Assembly: GCA_033398695.1 (NCBI GenBank)
Contig: CM065810.1
Span: 144,027,858 to 144,091,857, forward strand
DNA length: 64,000 nucleotides
DNA from: Orobanche coerulescens
Taxonomy: Eukaryota > Streptophyta > Magnoliopsida > Lamiales > Orobanchaceae
Reading direction: 5' to 3'
Below are positions 20,561-32,188 of this stretch, piece after piece; positions within the stretch are counted from its first letter, which is position 1; each line of letters starts with the position of its first letter. A model generated the notes under the pieces. The model saw nothing but the letters and a program-made list of their open reading frames with translations, ran no database searches and was not told the origin of the DNA. The position numbers and the translations under genes were made by a program.

Positions 20561-21535
20561 GGAAACTACACTGGTTGCAAGTGGGAGATAAGAACAACAA
20601 ATATTTTCATCATAGTGCAAAAGTAAGAGAGGCAAAAAATGCAATCAGGGAGATACATAGTAGAGATGGACGGGTCTGCACCACCCAAGAGGATATCAAA
20701 GCCGAAGCAGTGCACTATTTTCAAAACTTCTTAAGTGAACAACCGTGCCTACTTTGAATCAACGATTTCTCAGATCAAAGAGTTGACGGATTACAGAAGT
20801 TCAAGTGATGATTGCAACAAGCTTATGCGGGAAGTCACGGAATCAGAAATCAGAAATGTTTTATTCTCTATGCCCACAAACAAGTCTCCAGGACCAGATG
20901 GATTCACTGTTGAATTCTACAAAGCGGCTTGGTCGATTCTCGGAAAAGACTTTTTGGTTGCGGTTCAGTCCTTTTTCCTAAAAGGATTTCTTCCACACGG
21001 CACAAACACTACGATCTTGGCCTTAATTCCAAAGAAATCAGAGGCAAGAACCATGAAGGACTACCGCCCCATCTCCTGCTGTAATGTCCTGTATAAGGTC
21101 ATTTCAAAAATTCTCGCTAATAGGCTTAAAGAAATTCTCCCAGAATCAATAGCACCAAACCAGTCGGCTTTCATCGAAGATCGTCTTATGATAGAAAACT
21201 TATTGTTGGCTTCGGAAATGGTAAAGGATAATCATAAAGACCGTATCACTCGACGCTGCGCACTTATGATTGACATCTCCAAAGCTTTTGATTCAGTTAA
21301 TTGGACCTTCCTGCTTAATGTCTTCAAGGCAATGGATATACCGGATCCTTTCATTCATTGGATAAAATTGTGCGTATGCACAGCTTCCTTCTCGGTGCAA
21401 GTAAATGGGGAGCTCGCGGGTTTTTTCAGAAATGAAAGAGGTCTGAGACAGGGTTGCTCACTATCTCCATACCTCTTTGTCATGTGTATGAACATACTCA
21501 CCTTTATGATTGACAAAGCAAAGAATGGACAGTAA
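20561..21535 (+). pseudogene. LINE reverse transcriptase, N-terminal half
   Basis: Begins with HWLQVGDKNNKYFHHSAKVREAKNAI, the usual pre-RT segment of plant L1 ORF2, then shifts frame near 20740. The frame 20735-21535 carries RT blocks NKSPGPDGFTVEFYK, ALIPKKSEARTMKDYRPISCCNVLYK, NQSAFIEDRLMIENLLLA, RCALMIDISKAFDSVNW and GLRQGCSLSPYLFV. The enzyme primes cDNA from nicked target DNA. It ends at a stop after NGQ where a second frameshift joins the next entry. Confidence 0.9.
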
Positions 21536-23151
21536 GATCCGGTTATCACCCAAGATGTAGCAACATTAAACTCACTCACTTATGTTTTGCGGACGACATC
21601 ATTGTGTTCTCTGATGGAAAACCAAGTTCTATTGCAGAAATTCTTGCAGTCTTTGATCAATTTGCAAAGGTCTCGGGACTGACAATAAGTATGGAGAAGT
21701 CAACAATTTTTATGGCCGGTTTTTCACAACAAGACAGAGAAGAAATCCTGCATCGATTCCATTTTGAGGCTGGTACCTTGCCGGTAAGATATCTTGGCTT
21801 GCCCCTACTAACTAAGAGTATGAGTCCAACAGACTATCTCCCCCTGTTAGAGAAAATTCGAAACAGAATCACATCCTGGACAGGAAGATTTCTATCTTTT
21901 GGGGGTCGTCTACAACTGATCAAATCGGTACTATTTAGTCTCATAAATTTCTGGGCTGCTGTCTTCCGCCTTCCAGGTTCTTGTATAAAGGAGATTGAGA
22001 AGTTATTTGCAGCTTTCTTATGGTCAGGTCCTGACCTTAATACAAAAAAATCAAAGCTTGCTTGGCCATTGGTTTGCCGACAAAAATCAGAGGGAGGGCT
22101 GGGATTACGACCACTTAAAGAAGTCAACACGGTCTTTATTCTCAAGTTGATATGGAGGCTAGTCTCAGCGAAAAAATCTTTGTGGGTTCGCTGGATGCAT
22201 ACGTATCTAATAAAGGAGGAATCGTTTTGGATGATCCGAGACAGTACACAATCAGGTTCATGGATTTGGAAAAAAATCTTAAAATACAGAGACAAAGCTC
22301 AAGCTTTACATAAAATGGAGATTGGCTCAGGCAAATCCACATCTTTTTGGCACGACGTCTGGAGTCCAATCGGGAAGATATATAACCTCTTGGGACCTCG
22401 CGGCTTCATTGACATGGGGATCCCCAACAGGGCAACCATAGCAGAAGTCATATCATCAAACCGGCGTCGGAGGCGACATCGAAACGATCGGTTTAACCAG
22501 GTGGAAGCTGAAATAGAACGTGTCAGGTTGCTATACAATGATGAGGAAGACAGATCGTTATGGAAACAAAGTGGAGATGCATATAAGCCAAAGTTCTCCT
22601 CATATCATACTTGGCAACTGATTCGTCAAAGTCATCAACGGTGTGAATGGTATAAGGGAGTTTGGTTCACTCACTCAACTCCCAAATACTCATTCATGAC
22701 ATGGTTAGCTTTTCATGATAGGCTGGCTACGGGTGAAAAAATGCGTCTTTGGAATGTAAGCACACCGGTGGACTGTGTTTTCTGCGGCAATGGGATAGAG
22801 ACGCGGAACCACCTATTCTTCCAATGCCCTTTCTCGTCACAGGTTTGGCACTCACTCACTAAAGGCTTACTTCGGAATCGATACACAAACAATTGGTCGG
22901 ACATCACAAATCTCCTACTTGAAAGCACACAACCGAAGCTATACACATTTACTTTGAGGTATGTTTTCCAAGCAACTCTTCACAGTTTATGGCAAGAACG
23001 GAATGGACGACGCCACAGCAACTCCCCAACTCCGGCACCAAAACTAGTACAACTCATCGACAAGAATATCAGAAACCGTTTTAGTACAATACGCGATTGT
23101 CGACACTATGATGAAGGGCTCCGAAACTGGTTCCGTATCCGTTTGGAATAA
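21536..23151 (+). pseudogene. LINE reverse transcriptase C-half and zf-RVT tail
   Basis: In the frame after the second shift: HLCFADDIIVFSDG (catalytic FADD near 21585-21600), then KVSGLTISMEKS, YLGLPLL, FLSFGGRLQLIKSVL and INFW, the thumb region of plant LINE RT. Near 22775-22830, CVFCGNGIETRNHLFFQC gives the zf-RVT zinc pattern. The 515-codon stretch is otherwise open to a TAA at 23149-23151. The remaining 105 bp are 3' untranslated sequence to the A-run. Two frameshifts in total make it inactive. Confidence 0.9.
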
Positions 23152-23277
23152 TTTTCTTTGTATAAGTTTTTTCACAATCTTTCGAACTCTTTTCAACAAA
23201 ATGTAGCATCTATTGCAAAAACGGTTTTTTGGGTGAATAAAATTTTACATTCATACAAAAAAAAAAGTAGTTTTAGA

Positions 23278-24910
23278 ACTAGAGGGAGTGTTGGGGTCAT
23301 ATCCAAGGCCTGACCTAGAATAAAATGGCCTTTTATTCATACACAACTCATCCAAGGTTATAGATGCCTCGAGGGAAGTTATTTCCTTAGCTTGTGTATT
23401 ACTTAGCTGTGTCAGTTTAGCAAACTCAGCTTTAACATGAGCAAGTGCATCTGATTTTTTGCTATTTAAAGCAGTTAATCTTTTGATCTCACCTGTGGTA
23501 TTATCAGCCTAGTTTTTCAAATTGTTTATAGCCTATTTTTCAAATTCATATTTGATTTTATTTAACTATAGGCTGAGTTTTTCAAAGTCATTTTTCAGCT
23601 GTCTATTCTCATCTTGCAGATGGGTCTTCTCGGTTGATATAGATAAGTGTGCATATTTTAATTTCTCAAAATCCTTGAGAAGCTGATTGACAAACTCATG
23701 TAAGTCCATATCCTGAGACATGTCTGGGCTATTATTGTTTGAAACTGAGGGTTTGGATGTTACCTCTTCATCAGCTAAGTTGGCCATCAGACAATTGTAC
23801 TCCTCTTCATCATCATAGAAGAATTCGCTGCTAGATTCTACTTTCTCTTGGTCTTCTCCAATGAAAGATTTTCTCTTGTCTTCTTTTCTGCCCACCTCTT
23901 TCTTGCCTTCATCCTTCTTAATATCAGGAGAGTCAATTTGTATATGTCATGTCTTATGACAATTGTAGCATTCAACCTTCCAGCTTCCAACCTTTTGATT
24001 CCTCCTTGGATTTTCTTTATAATTCTTTTTATACTTGGAGTAGTTTTTCCGGAAGTTGTTGAATCTTTGCATTATAAATGCCCTCTCTTCCTCGAAATCT
24101 AGGGGATTTGGAGGCTTGACTTCAGATAGGCTCTTGGCAGGGCACTCAGCTGCAAATGCTATTCCCTTCTCTGCAGGCTCGGTTGATGATGAACATGGAA
24201 GCTCAAACTCATAAGTCTTTAGATCAGAGAACAGCTCCTGGATCTTTATCTTGTTGAGATCCTTGGACTCTCTCATGGCCACTGCCTTCATACTCCATTC
24301 TGGATTGAGAGATCTTAGAACTTTCAGGGCCATCTCCCTGTTGCCATATGTTTTTCCCAGAGAATTGATTTCATTTATTATCTCTGTGAATCTTGTGTCC
24401 ACTTGATCAATAGATTCACCATTCTTCATTTTGAAGTTGTCAAACTTTTGAGTAGCAATTGACAACTTATTCTATTTTATCAGCTCAGTTCCCTTACACA
24501 TTATAGCTAATGTGTCTCAAATTTCTTTGGCATTCTTGCAATTCTTTATCTTGACCATGATTGATTTGTCAAGAGTCTGGTACAGCACATCTCTGGCCCG
24601 GTTGTCAAGATTGGCCAGCTTCCTTTCTTCAGGGGTCAGATCCGTCCTCTTTTTGGGGATTTTCTCTGGCTTCCCGGCTGCAATTTCTTCAGGAGAATTG
24701 TCCTTCTCAAAGATGAAAGGATCGTGTTCAATTCTGCACCACATGTCATCATGTATGGATGATAAATGTGCCTGCATTCTTATCTTCCAAAGATCATACT
24801 CGTCAACTGAAAAAACAGGTAACCTAGAGTGCATGTGTTCAATTTTAAATGAGAGATTAAAATATATATCCTCGATATATGGATCTGGTTCTGAAAAATT
24901 GAACCAACCT
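23278..24910 (-). pseudogene. SIRE-A gag
   Basis: Minus strand, from near 24910 leftward over three or more frames. Near 24830-24550: LPVFSVDEYDLWKIRMQAHLSS, RIEHDPF and NLDNRARDVLYQTL, the copia gag start domain. 24465-23947: FKMKNGESIDQVDTRFTEIINEINSLG, LRSLNPEWSMKAVAMRESKD, a coiled region, FRKNYSKYKKN and the knuckle start CYNCHKT. 23895-23566: acidic EEYNCLMANL and a predicted coiled coil. 23560-23290: further coiled-coil sequence. The long gag with coiled coils after the knuckle fits a Sirevirus. A stop lies between the first two blocks near 24470. Transcribed from the LTR at 24924-26561. Confidence 0.85.
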
Positions 24911-24921
24911 CTCTGATACCA
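24911..24921 (-). other. Primer binding site of SIRE-A
   Basis: Plus strand CTCTGATACCA, the 3' end of initiator tRNA-Met; the minus strand reads TGGTATCAGAG, two bases beyond the LTR. Confidence 0.85.
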
Positions 24922-24923
24922 CT

Positions 24924-26561
24924 TGTAGGTCATAATTCGTTAGGAATAAGTCTAGGGGGTGAATAGACTTATTGAAACTCTTTTTACACGAAAGGAGTTT
25001 CTCAGCTGATGGGTACAGATGACTTAGAGTCATCTGTAGATAATATATGTGCGGAAGTCAGCTGATGACGAATACAAAAAACTTAAACAATGGAACAATA
25101 AATATATATGCAGCAGGTAAGTATGATGATAAAACAGTAAAACACGCAGGCAGTTACAGTGGCTTCAGAGGTGGGGTAATCCTCTACTAATTCACTTCTC
25201 TCCAAACCAGTTGGAGATGAATTCACTATAATTTTCAACCAGTGTTAAATATTACAGTGATTCTTCCTAGCTACAACAACTTCCAACCAGTGGAAATCCC
25301 GTCGTTGCAACTCCTTGACTGTCTAGCACCTCTTGATCTCAAATCCTCGGATGCCTATCAGTCGCGCAAACTTCAACCAGTGAAGTACCCTGAACTTAGG
25401 TTTAAAGACACGAGTGGTTTGTCTTTTCCAACTAAGAGCTTCTTAATATAAGAACTTTGAACTCTTCCTCTTCACGATGCTATAGTTCGCTTTTTTGCTT
25501 TGATTGCTTTGATCGCTTTTAATTATGTTCGCACCGTTCTTTGCTCAATTCAAATCTTCAGGTATTTATAGATGTTGATCCTTTGAGCTTTCTTCATAGC
25601 CGTTGCAATTTCGGTAACAAATCCGTTCGTTGGAAAAATAGACTTCTTTATTTTTTTTCTGAACGTTGCAAGGCTGGATTCCCTTATTTTAATCTATTTC
25701 CGACCGTTGTGAAAACTTTCACGTTATAGCGCCGAATCTTTTGATTATAGTATGCTTAAAGTCTTCAGAGGTGGGTCTCGATGAATATTTAATTCATTGC
25801 TTTCCGGGAATCTCTCCAGTCTGTCTCTTATTGCCCGCATGTGACTTTCCGTGATTATTGACTTTTCAACGCATGTTGACGTGGACTGGATTACTTGGCT
25901 GATTACTTTGACAGAACTTATCTGATCTCTTTTTGGTCAATCTGTCTGACGTGCAGTCAGCCTTCCCTGATGTTCTCTGAGATGACTTCTCTGATGTCCC
26001 AATGAATCTTCTCTGATCTGATGACCTGTCTGAAGTTTTCTAACCTGATGAACTTATCTGATCTGATGGTCAAACTTCAGATGATTTGGACTTCGTCTGA
26101 TCACATGACTGCAGTCTGGTCAAACTTCTCTGATAAATGAGTTGACCAAGACTTCTCTGATAAATCGTTTCTGCAGAATGTTGTCTGGCGATAAGCTGTC
26201 TGTGGTCAACCTTCTCTGAAAAGTTGAGTTGGCCAAGACTTCTCTGATAAACTCTTGTCTGCAACTCGACTTTCTGCAGTATTTGGTCAAACCTCCCTGA
26301 TGTATCTGTTCGACCAAAAATTCTCTGATATGAACTTGTCTGCGATTTATACTTAGCCGATTTGAGCTTAACTAATATGGTCTATAGAAGATACTCATTC
26401 GGTTCTTCTTTACATATTGCCAAGTATTCAACTACACATAATCTAGCCTATAGAAGATACTCATTTGGTTCTTGTTTACAATTTGCCAAGTATTTAAAAC
26501 ATACATTTGAATAAACAAATACAGGGATGAAATCATCAAAATCTAATAAGTATTCCTAACA
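24924..26561 (-). repeat. SIRE-A LTR (1638 bp)
   Basis: On the minus strand it starts TGTTAGGAATACT and ends GACCTACA. TATAAATA is on the minus strand at 25563-25570. The transcribed part has four CCAGT-containing copies (25200-25390, consensus TTCAACCAGTG). The U3 has many CTTCTCTGATAAA-like direct repeats (about 25950-26345). A 66-bp tandem duplication starts at 26382 and 26448 (CTATAGAAGATACTCATT). It is bounded by a primer site on one side and a polypurine tract on the other. Confidence 0.85.
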
Positions 26562-26580
26562 AATTCCCCCTATTTTGATG
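26562..26580 (-). other. Polypurine tract abutting the SIRE-A LTR
   Basis: The minus strand reads ATCATCAAAATAGGGGGAATT directly before the LTR start TGTTAGG; this is the usual Sirevirus 3' polypurine context. It implies that the sequence right of here is the 3' end of a Sirevirus sharing this LTR. Confidence 0.75.
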
Positions 26581-26814
26581 ATAGCAAAACTTAAAGCAAA
26601 ATATTCAAATGTAAAACAGGTCTGCACATGATTAAGTGCAAGACACAAATTAAAATTCAGTCTTGTTTTGAGACAACTGGTGGTTGTCATTCAAATGACT
26701 GTTATAGAATTTTCCAGAGATGTTTTACAAGTATAGTGCTTGAATACAGAAAATTTTACAAGTAAATTCCAAAAACAAAAATTTACAATGATAAAAAGTA
26801 CAAGTAAATTACAA

Positions 26815-27300
26815 ACTCCTATCTGCCTCTACCTCTGCCTCTTCGGACAGGCTGCTTAGGAGGCCTGAAAAGCTTTGCGCCAATGGGTCTCTATTTGACA
26901 GGAGCTAGTCCATACTTCCTCTTGATTATAAGAGAGGCAAACTCTTGCTCCTCTGCAGATGGGAATTTGTGTTCTACACAGAGCTTTCTGATCTCATCCT
27001 GCAGGGCCAGCTCATCCAACTCATTGTTCATCAATATAGGAGGTTCTTCAGGTCCGAACGGGGGATCATGGGGTAGGCATCCCATTTCTTTACATATTTG
27101 TTTTGGAGTGCCCAGAGATTTGGCCATGTTGAGTCCATGTAATTAATGTATATATGTTGTGGGGAGCAGTCTTTATCCTGGAGTAATTCCCAGAGATAAT
27201 ACTTCTCTATGAATTGTTTCTTCACCTCTCCCCAAACAGACATATATTCAGTAGGAAGGAACTCCTCAACGTACCAAAGTTCTTTGCCTTCCTATTCATA
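26815..27300 (-). pseudogene. Unrecognised ORF remnant at a Sirevirus 3' end
   Basis: Two overlapping minus-strand frames read like one protein split by a frameshift near 27120. The first (27290-27031) has VWGEVKKQFIEKYYLWELLQD. The second (27127-26891) has LGTPKQICKEMGCLPHDPPFGPEEPP and EIRKLCVEHKFPSAEEQEF, then beyond one stop ends in RRGRGRGR near 26820. Its place between pol and the LTR is where Sireviruses may carry an extra, sometimes env-like, ORF. I do not recognise a domain. Truncated at about 27420, where a foldback element begins. Confidence 0.4.
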
Positions 27301-27420
27301 TCTCTGTTCATCCCCTACTCTGGTTCTCCTTTTCTTCACAGCAGATTGGACTTCAGCTAGAGCAGGAGCAGCCAACTCTTTCCTCTTCAGACTAGACGTC
27401 CCAGCTTCAATCAGAGGGCG

Positions 27421-28112
27421 TGTTAAATGACACGCGACAGATGTTAATTAGCTGGTCAATATATGACGTGTCACCAGTCATCTTCTCCGGTGAAGTTGAC
27501 TTTTCCGGTCATCTTCTTCGGCAAACTTTCCGATGAACCTCATTTTTTCTGGCCAAATGATGTCCGCCGAAGAAAATGGCCGGAAGAAATGATGTCTTTC
27601 ATAGACAAGGCGACGATAAGAAATTTGTTGTCAGAATGACTTGAAAATTGGAAGAGACCAAAAAGAATGACGATAAGCTGCTCAACTATTGATGTGTGCA
27701 GTCCTGCCCTCACAGCGTCTAACAGAAGGAGCCCATCTGAAAGATGAAGATCGATTACCCGCAAAATCAGTACAATAATCTGAGTTGAGATTCTTGATGC
27801 AACACTAATGACCTATGGTAGAGGGAAAAAAACAGAACACTTCCAAATTCTGAAGAGTGAATCAAATTCAGCATCAGGGAAGAGAAAATCGCAAAATCTA
27901 CCCCTGAGATTTATTCTGATTATAAAAATACTTGCACAAACTTTCCGGCAAACCTCATTTTTTCTGGCCAAATGACGTTCGCAGGAAAATATGAAGTTCG
28001 TCGGAAAGTTTGCTGGCGAAGATGACCGAAAAAGTCAACTTCTCTGGAGAAGATGACTGGTGACACGTCATATATTGACCAGCCAATACACATCCGCCAC
28101 ATGTCATTTAAC
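27421..28112. mobile_element. Foldback-type inverted repeat element, left side truncated
   Basis: 27421-27580 and the complement of about 27955-28112 are similar over about 150 bp, sharing GGTCAATATATGACGTGTCA, CCAGTCATCTTCTCC and GAAGTTGAC. Inside the right arm a second inverted repeat (CAAACTTTCC ... GGAAAGTTTG, 27938-28012) repeats part of the left arm directly. The unique centre (27590-27935) has no ORF. Arm structure resembles MULE or foldback elements; no transposase and no clear duplication were found. It abuts the Sirevirus end at 27420. Confidence 0.6.
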
Positions 28113-28870
28113 TGCCTACTAAGCACTTCGTTAATACTTAACGGATAAAAATTAACGCAGGGCCTAACGTAGTCTAACGGATCAAATATTAGGTCCTAGT
28201 TTGGTACCTTTCAGAAATTTAGGTCCTCGAGTGCTAAAATAATAAACTTGGGGTCCTAATTTAGTCATTTAGCCATTTATAAATGATTGTGCGAAGCGAC
28301 TATTTATATCATGGATTTGGGCTCGTCTGCTGGGGGATAGACTTGGGATCCAAAGATGATTATGAATTAGTTCTTATATTTTTGTTTTAGAAATTTTATG
28401 TTTTTTGTGGGGTTTTATTTTTTAAATTTTTATTTTTTTTCCAGTTTTTAGAATTTATATTTAGTGTTTTATGATTTTTTTTGGTACTTTATGATTTTAT
28501 GATATTTAGTCAACTTCTCCGGAGAAGATGTTTTTTCAGTTTTTCATCCTTTTTTTAGGATTCAGTTTCAGATTTTTTAAGATTTATTTTTTCAGTACTT
28601 TTAATTTTTAGAATTTGTGTTTTTTGCATTTTTAGTTTTCAAATTTCACATAATTATGTTGCATCATGGATGTAAGTTCATGGTGTAAAATCCACGAGAA
28701 GTGGCCCAAATTAGATCGATCCAATAGGATATTTTCAACGGAGTCAATGTGCACCCAAATGATCCATTTATCGGCCCATCCTCAACCACCTCCTACAATT
28801 TCTCGCCAAAAAATTGCACTCTTCACCCTAGCCTGAAAATATGATATGGCATGTGTAGTACATAAATGTT
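28113..28870. other. AT-rich noncoding sequence
   Basis: 28113-28290 has repeated AGGTCCTAGTTTGGTACC/AGGTCCTCGAG/GGGTCCTAATTTAG phrases, perhaps the outer arm of the foldback element. 28380-28650 is T-rich low complexity, with one TCAACTTCTCCGGAGAAGATG copy of the foldback arm at 28510. No gene seen. Confidence 0.5.
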
Positions 28871-28872
28871 GA

Positions 28873-29160
28873 ATGTCAAGAAAGAAAAATATTATATTTT
28901 CAGGAGATGGTAAAAAATCAATAAAATAAATAAGTAAATCAATCAATTGTATTCTCTATCAGTTGGATTTTTATATAAATTTTACAATAAGACTTCTTCT
29001 ATACATAGAATTCCTTACAAGGAACACACTTCTTAGAGTCCTACTAGAAGGATTTAGAAACCTACCATTTATATATCCTACTATAAATAGTATTAGGTAA
29101 GACACATACAAGAGAAGGACATAATCGTAATTCTGCCAGAGTAACACACAAAATTCCTTT
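28873..29160 (-). repeat. LTR-like repeat, copy A
   Basis: Related to 42370-42610: shared AAGTAAATCAATCAATT, AATTCCTTACAAGGAA and nearby blocks in the same order. The left end is TGTTGAA; the minus strand has TATATAAATGG near 29065. Could be a decayed copia LTR. No ORF. Confidence 0.4.
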
Positions 29161-29315
29161 TCATTCTCACAATACATATCAAGGTGATAACCGTTGGCAC
29201 GAATGTCCCTAAAACTTTGCAAGGTTTGGTTCAATTTCGCCACGGGACATCTACAATAAGACATGGAACTCGATTAGTCTTGTGTTGACAGACATAGCGA
29301 AAATTCAATAACTTA

Positions 29316-29599
29316 GGGGTTGTTTACTTGTGGAAAATTTTTCCACTTTTCTTCTCCAAAATTTTCTAAAATTTTCTGAGTTTTCAATTTCTAAGAAAAT
29401 TGTTGAAAACTAGGAAAATATGTTCCAAACATGCAAATAGAATTTATCAGTTTTCTACCTTTTTAGTTTCATAAATTATATACACACTTTTTACATTAAC
29501 ATATAACTAATTATTATACATTACATTTTAATATACCTCTATAAATCTACTCAATACTACAAATATCTATCTATCTACCTATCTATCTATCTATCTATC

Positions 29600-29630
<31 letters not shown>

Positions 29631-30450
29631 ACACACACTCAAAAGATGGTCTTTCTCATCTAAAAAAAGAATTTGACTAATCAATATATTCATATATCCC
29701 TCCACAGTTCAGTAGATATAGTTGTTCGCCACTAATTAGGGTTTTCTCTTTGTTGTTCTTGACTCTCAAAAAATAGTTCTGCAGTATCCTCTCAAAAAAT
29801 TAAATACATACTTTTACATTAACATATAACTAATTATACATTACATTTTAATATTTTATAATCATGTTTATACACTATTTATTCCTCTTATTATTTTTAA
29901 GTGATCACTAGTTCATAAAGTTAGATTATTAAATATAGGAACAAGAATATTATTATTTATTAATTTAAAATAATGGACACCACTGTCACATGAACCACCC
30001 CCTCAGGGGTGAGTGCCGTATGAAACCACCGCAATCCACAGTAAAATGATAATTAACAAATAAATCATATTTATACTATTTGATGTTTCATTTTGTTTGT
30101 TAGATTTTTTTATTATTTACAAATACTAATTATGTAACGTATTCATAACTAAAAGTATGGCTCATAGATTTAAAAAAAATGTTAAAATATGTGTATTTGT
30201 TGAGGTTCGATTGTTCGAAGAGTGTCTAGCTTGTTTGTAGCACAACTCTAGCGTGTTTTCTAATTTTCTAAATGTAGAAAACAAGTGAGGACTATTTTCC
30301 ATAATTTCCCAAATTCCAGTTATAATTTGGAAAACCGTGTTTTCCAGTTTTCTAGTTTTCTTTTTAGAAAATATCTAATTTGAACATGTTTTCATTTTTT
30401 TCTGTTTTCTTAGAAAAATTTTCTAGAAAACTGTTGAAGTAAACAGGGCC
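29316..30450. mobile_element. Harbinger/Tourist-like MITE
   Basis: Flanked by TTA at 29313-29315 and 30451-30453. Ends GGGGTTGTTTAC and GTAAACAGGGCC form imperfect terminal inverted repeats that extend as A/T-rich AAAATTTTTC-type arms. 1135 bp, no ORF, so non-autonomous. A (CTAT)n(AT)n(GT)n microsatellite stands at 29565-29635. Three-base TTA duplication plus GGG/GGC ends fit PIF/Harbinger. Confidence 0.65.
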
Positions 30451-30453
30451 TTA

Positions 30454-31260
30454 GAGTTTGGAGAAATTCGACTAAGTTGGTTAGAATTAAAATTAGCACA
30501 ATCGCTGGAAATAATTTTTGCACAACTTGACCTTTGTTCATTAAAATAGTATTAACTCCTTAGTTAAGAAGGCTATGGATGAACAATCGGTTGTTCTGGA
30601 AACTAGACTTCCAAAACTTTCCATATAAAGGTCGTGCACTTTCAAGATCATTAAACCCAGATTATAGTTCTCGTTTTAAGTTGTTGTTTTGGCATTTCTC
30701 TATTTTTGAGTGATACCGCAAGGTTGAAGCCATCTCAAAGGCATTAGTGTTGATGAAAAAATATGGCAATGACAGGCTTAGGCGCGTTTAAACATGTTAA
30801 AGTGCAGTGGTCTGTTCGATTTCTATCTCGTCCAATGATCCTTTCAGTAACTCCAACTTGGTAGATTTACAAGGAAAGTAAGAATGCCAGTACAGTTGAC
30901 TGTTTAAAGCTACTGTTCCGTTTGAACTTTTAAAATATAAACAAGTACCAAGGAGGATGCGCTTAGTCATGATCGAAAATTTTGACAAAATCCACCCAAT
31001 ACATCAAATTAACCAAGCAATTCTTACTGAGCAATAGTTTTGTAAAAACCAAATCAAATATGATATTTGAAGGAAAAATAAAATTGTTCTTGCACAACTA
31101 CAACAATGAAACTAATATAATTGTATACATCATGACCAACTTTATTATATTCATAGAAAATCCCAAAGTTATTCTCAAAAGAAGCTAAGAAGCAAGACAA
31201 AGCATAAACCAAAGGGTAAAAACTAGTCAAACTACAATAATCTAGTCAAAATCAGCAACA
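30454..31260. other. Noncoding interval
   Basis: AT-rich, only short open frames without recognisable motifs. I see no feature here. Confidence 0.4.
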
Positions 31261-31269
31261 TCTAAATGA

Positions 31270-32183
31270 TGATCTTTGTCCGTTATGGTGAAAGAGGCAT
31301 CTCGACATGGTTCACCTATGTATTCTCATTATCTTCATCCATGCAATTTCACTCCCGAGTCAAGCATTATTTATAATACTTGTAGTAGGCTAGGATGTTC
31401 TTTACCCTTTGCAATTGCGGTAAGTATGCTTCTTTAAACCCCAAATATATCAATTTCGGCCTTTCTCGGAGTGGGTCTATTTTTGGCACAGGAGGTGGTC
31501 CACGTGGTTGGACTCCACTAGGACCGGCAATCGAGCCACCTTGCCTCCTCCACACATTGAAACGACAACCTCGTCTCTTCCCTCACTTGCTCGTGTCATG
31601 CACTCGCAATACTTCTAAAAATTGAGCAGCATTGCTTTTTCTATTTTATCGTGGCATCGTGGGTAGCCTGAGTCACTTCCATAATCGGCTTCGTACTAGT
31701 TGGACGCGCATTACTATTGAGAATGATCGCATGATACCTTTCTTTTTTCACAAGATGAGAGATAAGGTTACTAAAAAATTTTGATTCTCTCTTCCTCATA
31801 GGCTAACCGCATTTGATGACCAATCACACTTGCATCCCGAAAAACGTATTAAGAGTATTCTCGATCAAGTCTAGATCGGATTTCTTTACACTACAAAAAC
31901 CAAGATCGGCATGAAGAATGAGGACGACTTCATTATAAGCCTTCACATTTGCATAATTCAATAATCAGATTTGCTCCCATTGCAGTTGCAATTGGAAAAG
32001 TGCTGATCATCACATTACTAAAATGTTATTTAAGTGTATCCCATAGTTCCTTGGAAGTTTGCATATTCGTGTAACACTTTTCAACAGAGGATCTATATGT
32101 CTATGCAAGTACATTAGTGCATTAGCCTTGGTTCCCTTGCTCGATTCTTGATAGGCAGGCTCATTATATGGAAAGATGGTGGT
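31270..32183 (-). pseudogene. copia-C gag, C-terminal remnant
   Basis: Minus strand, heavily decayed. Recognisable pieces: KGTKANALMYLHRHIDP near 32100, MQTSKELWDTL near 32050 in another frame, KKSDLDLIENTLNTFF near 31860 and an acidic/proline tail (PSGVQPRGPPPVPKIDPLRERP) near 31480. These resemble the UBN2-type gag of plant copia elements. The N-terminal part lies at 41301-41425, on the far side of Tekay-2. Confidence 0.5.
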
Positions 32184-32188
32184 AGTAA

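Larger units (their letters stand above)
20484..23262 (+). mobile_element. 5'-truncated L1-type LINE in SIRE-A gag
   Basis: Non-LTR retrotransposon on the plus strand, ending in an A-run at 23257-23266. The 15-bp target duplication AAAAGTAGTTTTAGA stands at 20469-20483 and 23263-23277. ORF1 and the endonuclease are missing; only the RT and tail remain, as usual after incomplete target-primed reverse transcription. The first 77 bp are a patchwork (separate entry). Confidence 0.9.

Noticed and set aside
29316..30450. hAT element as an alternative for the TIR element
   Set aside because: No 8-bp duplication; TTA on both sides and GGG/GGC ends fit Harbinger better.
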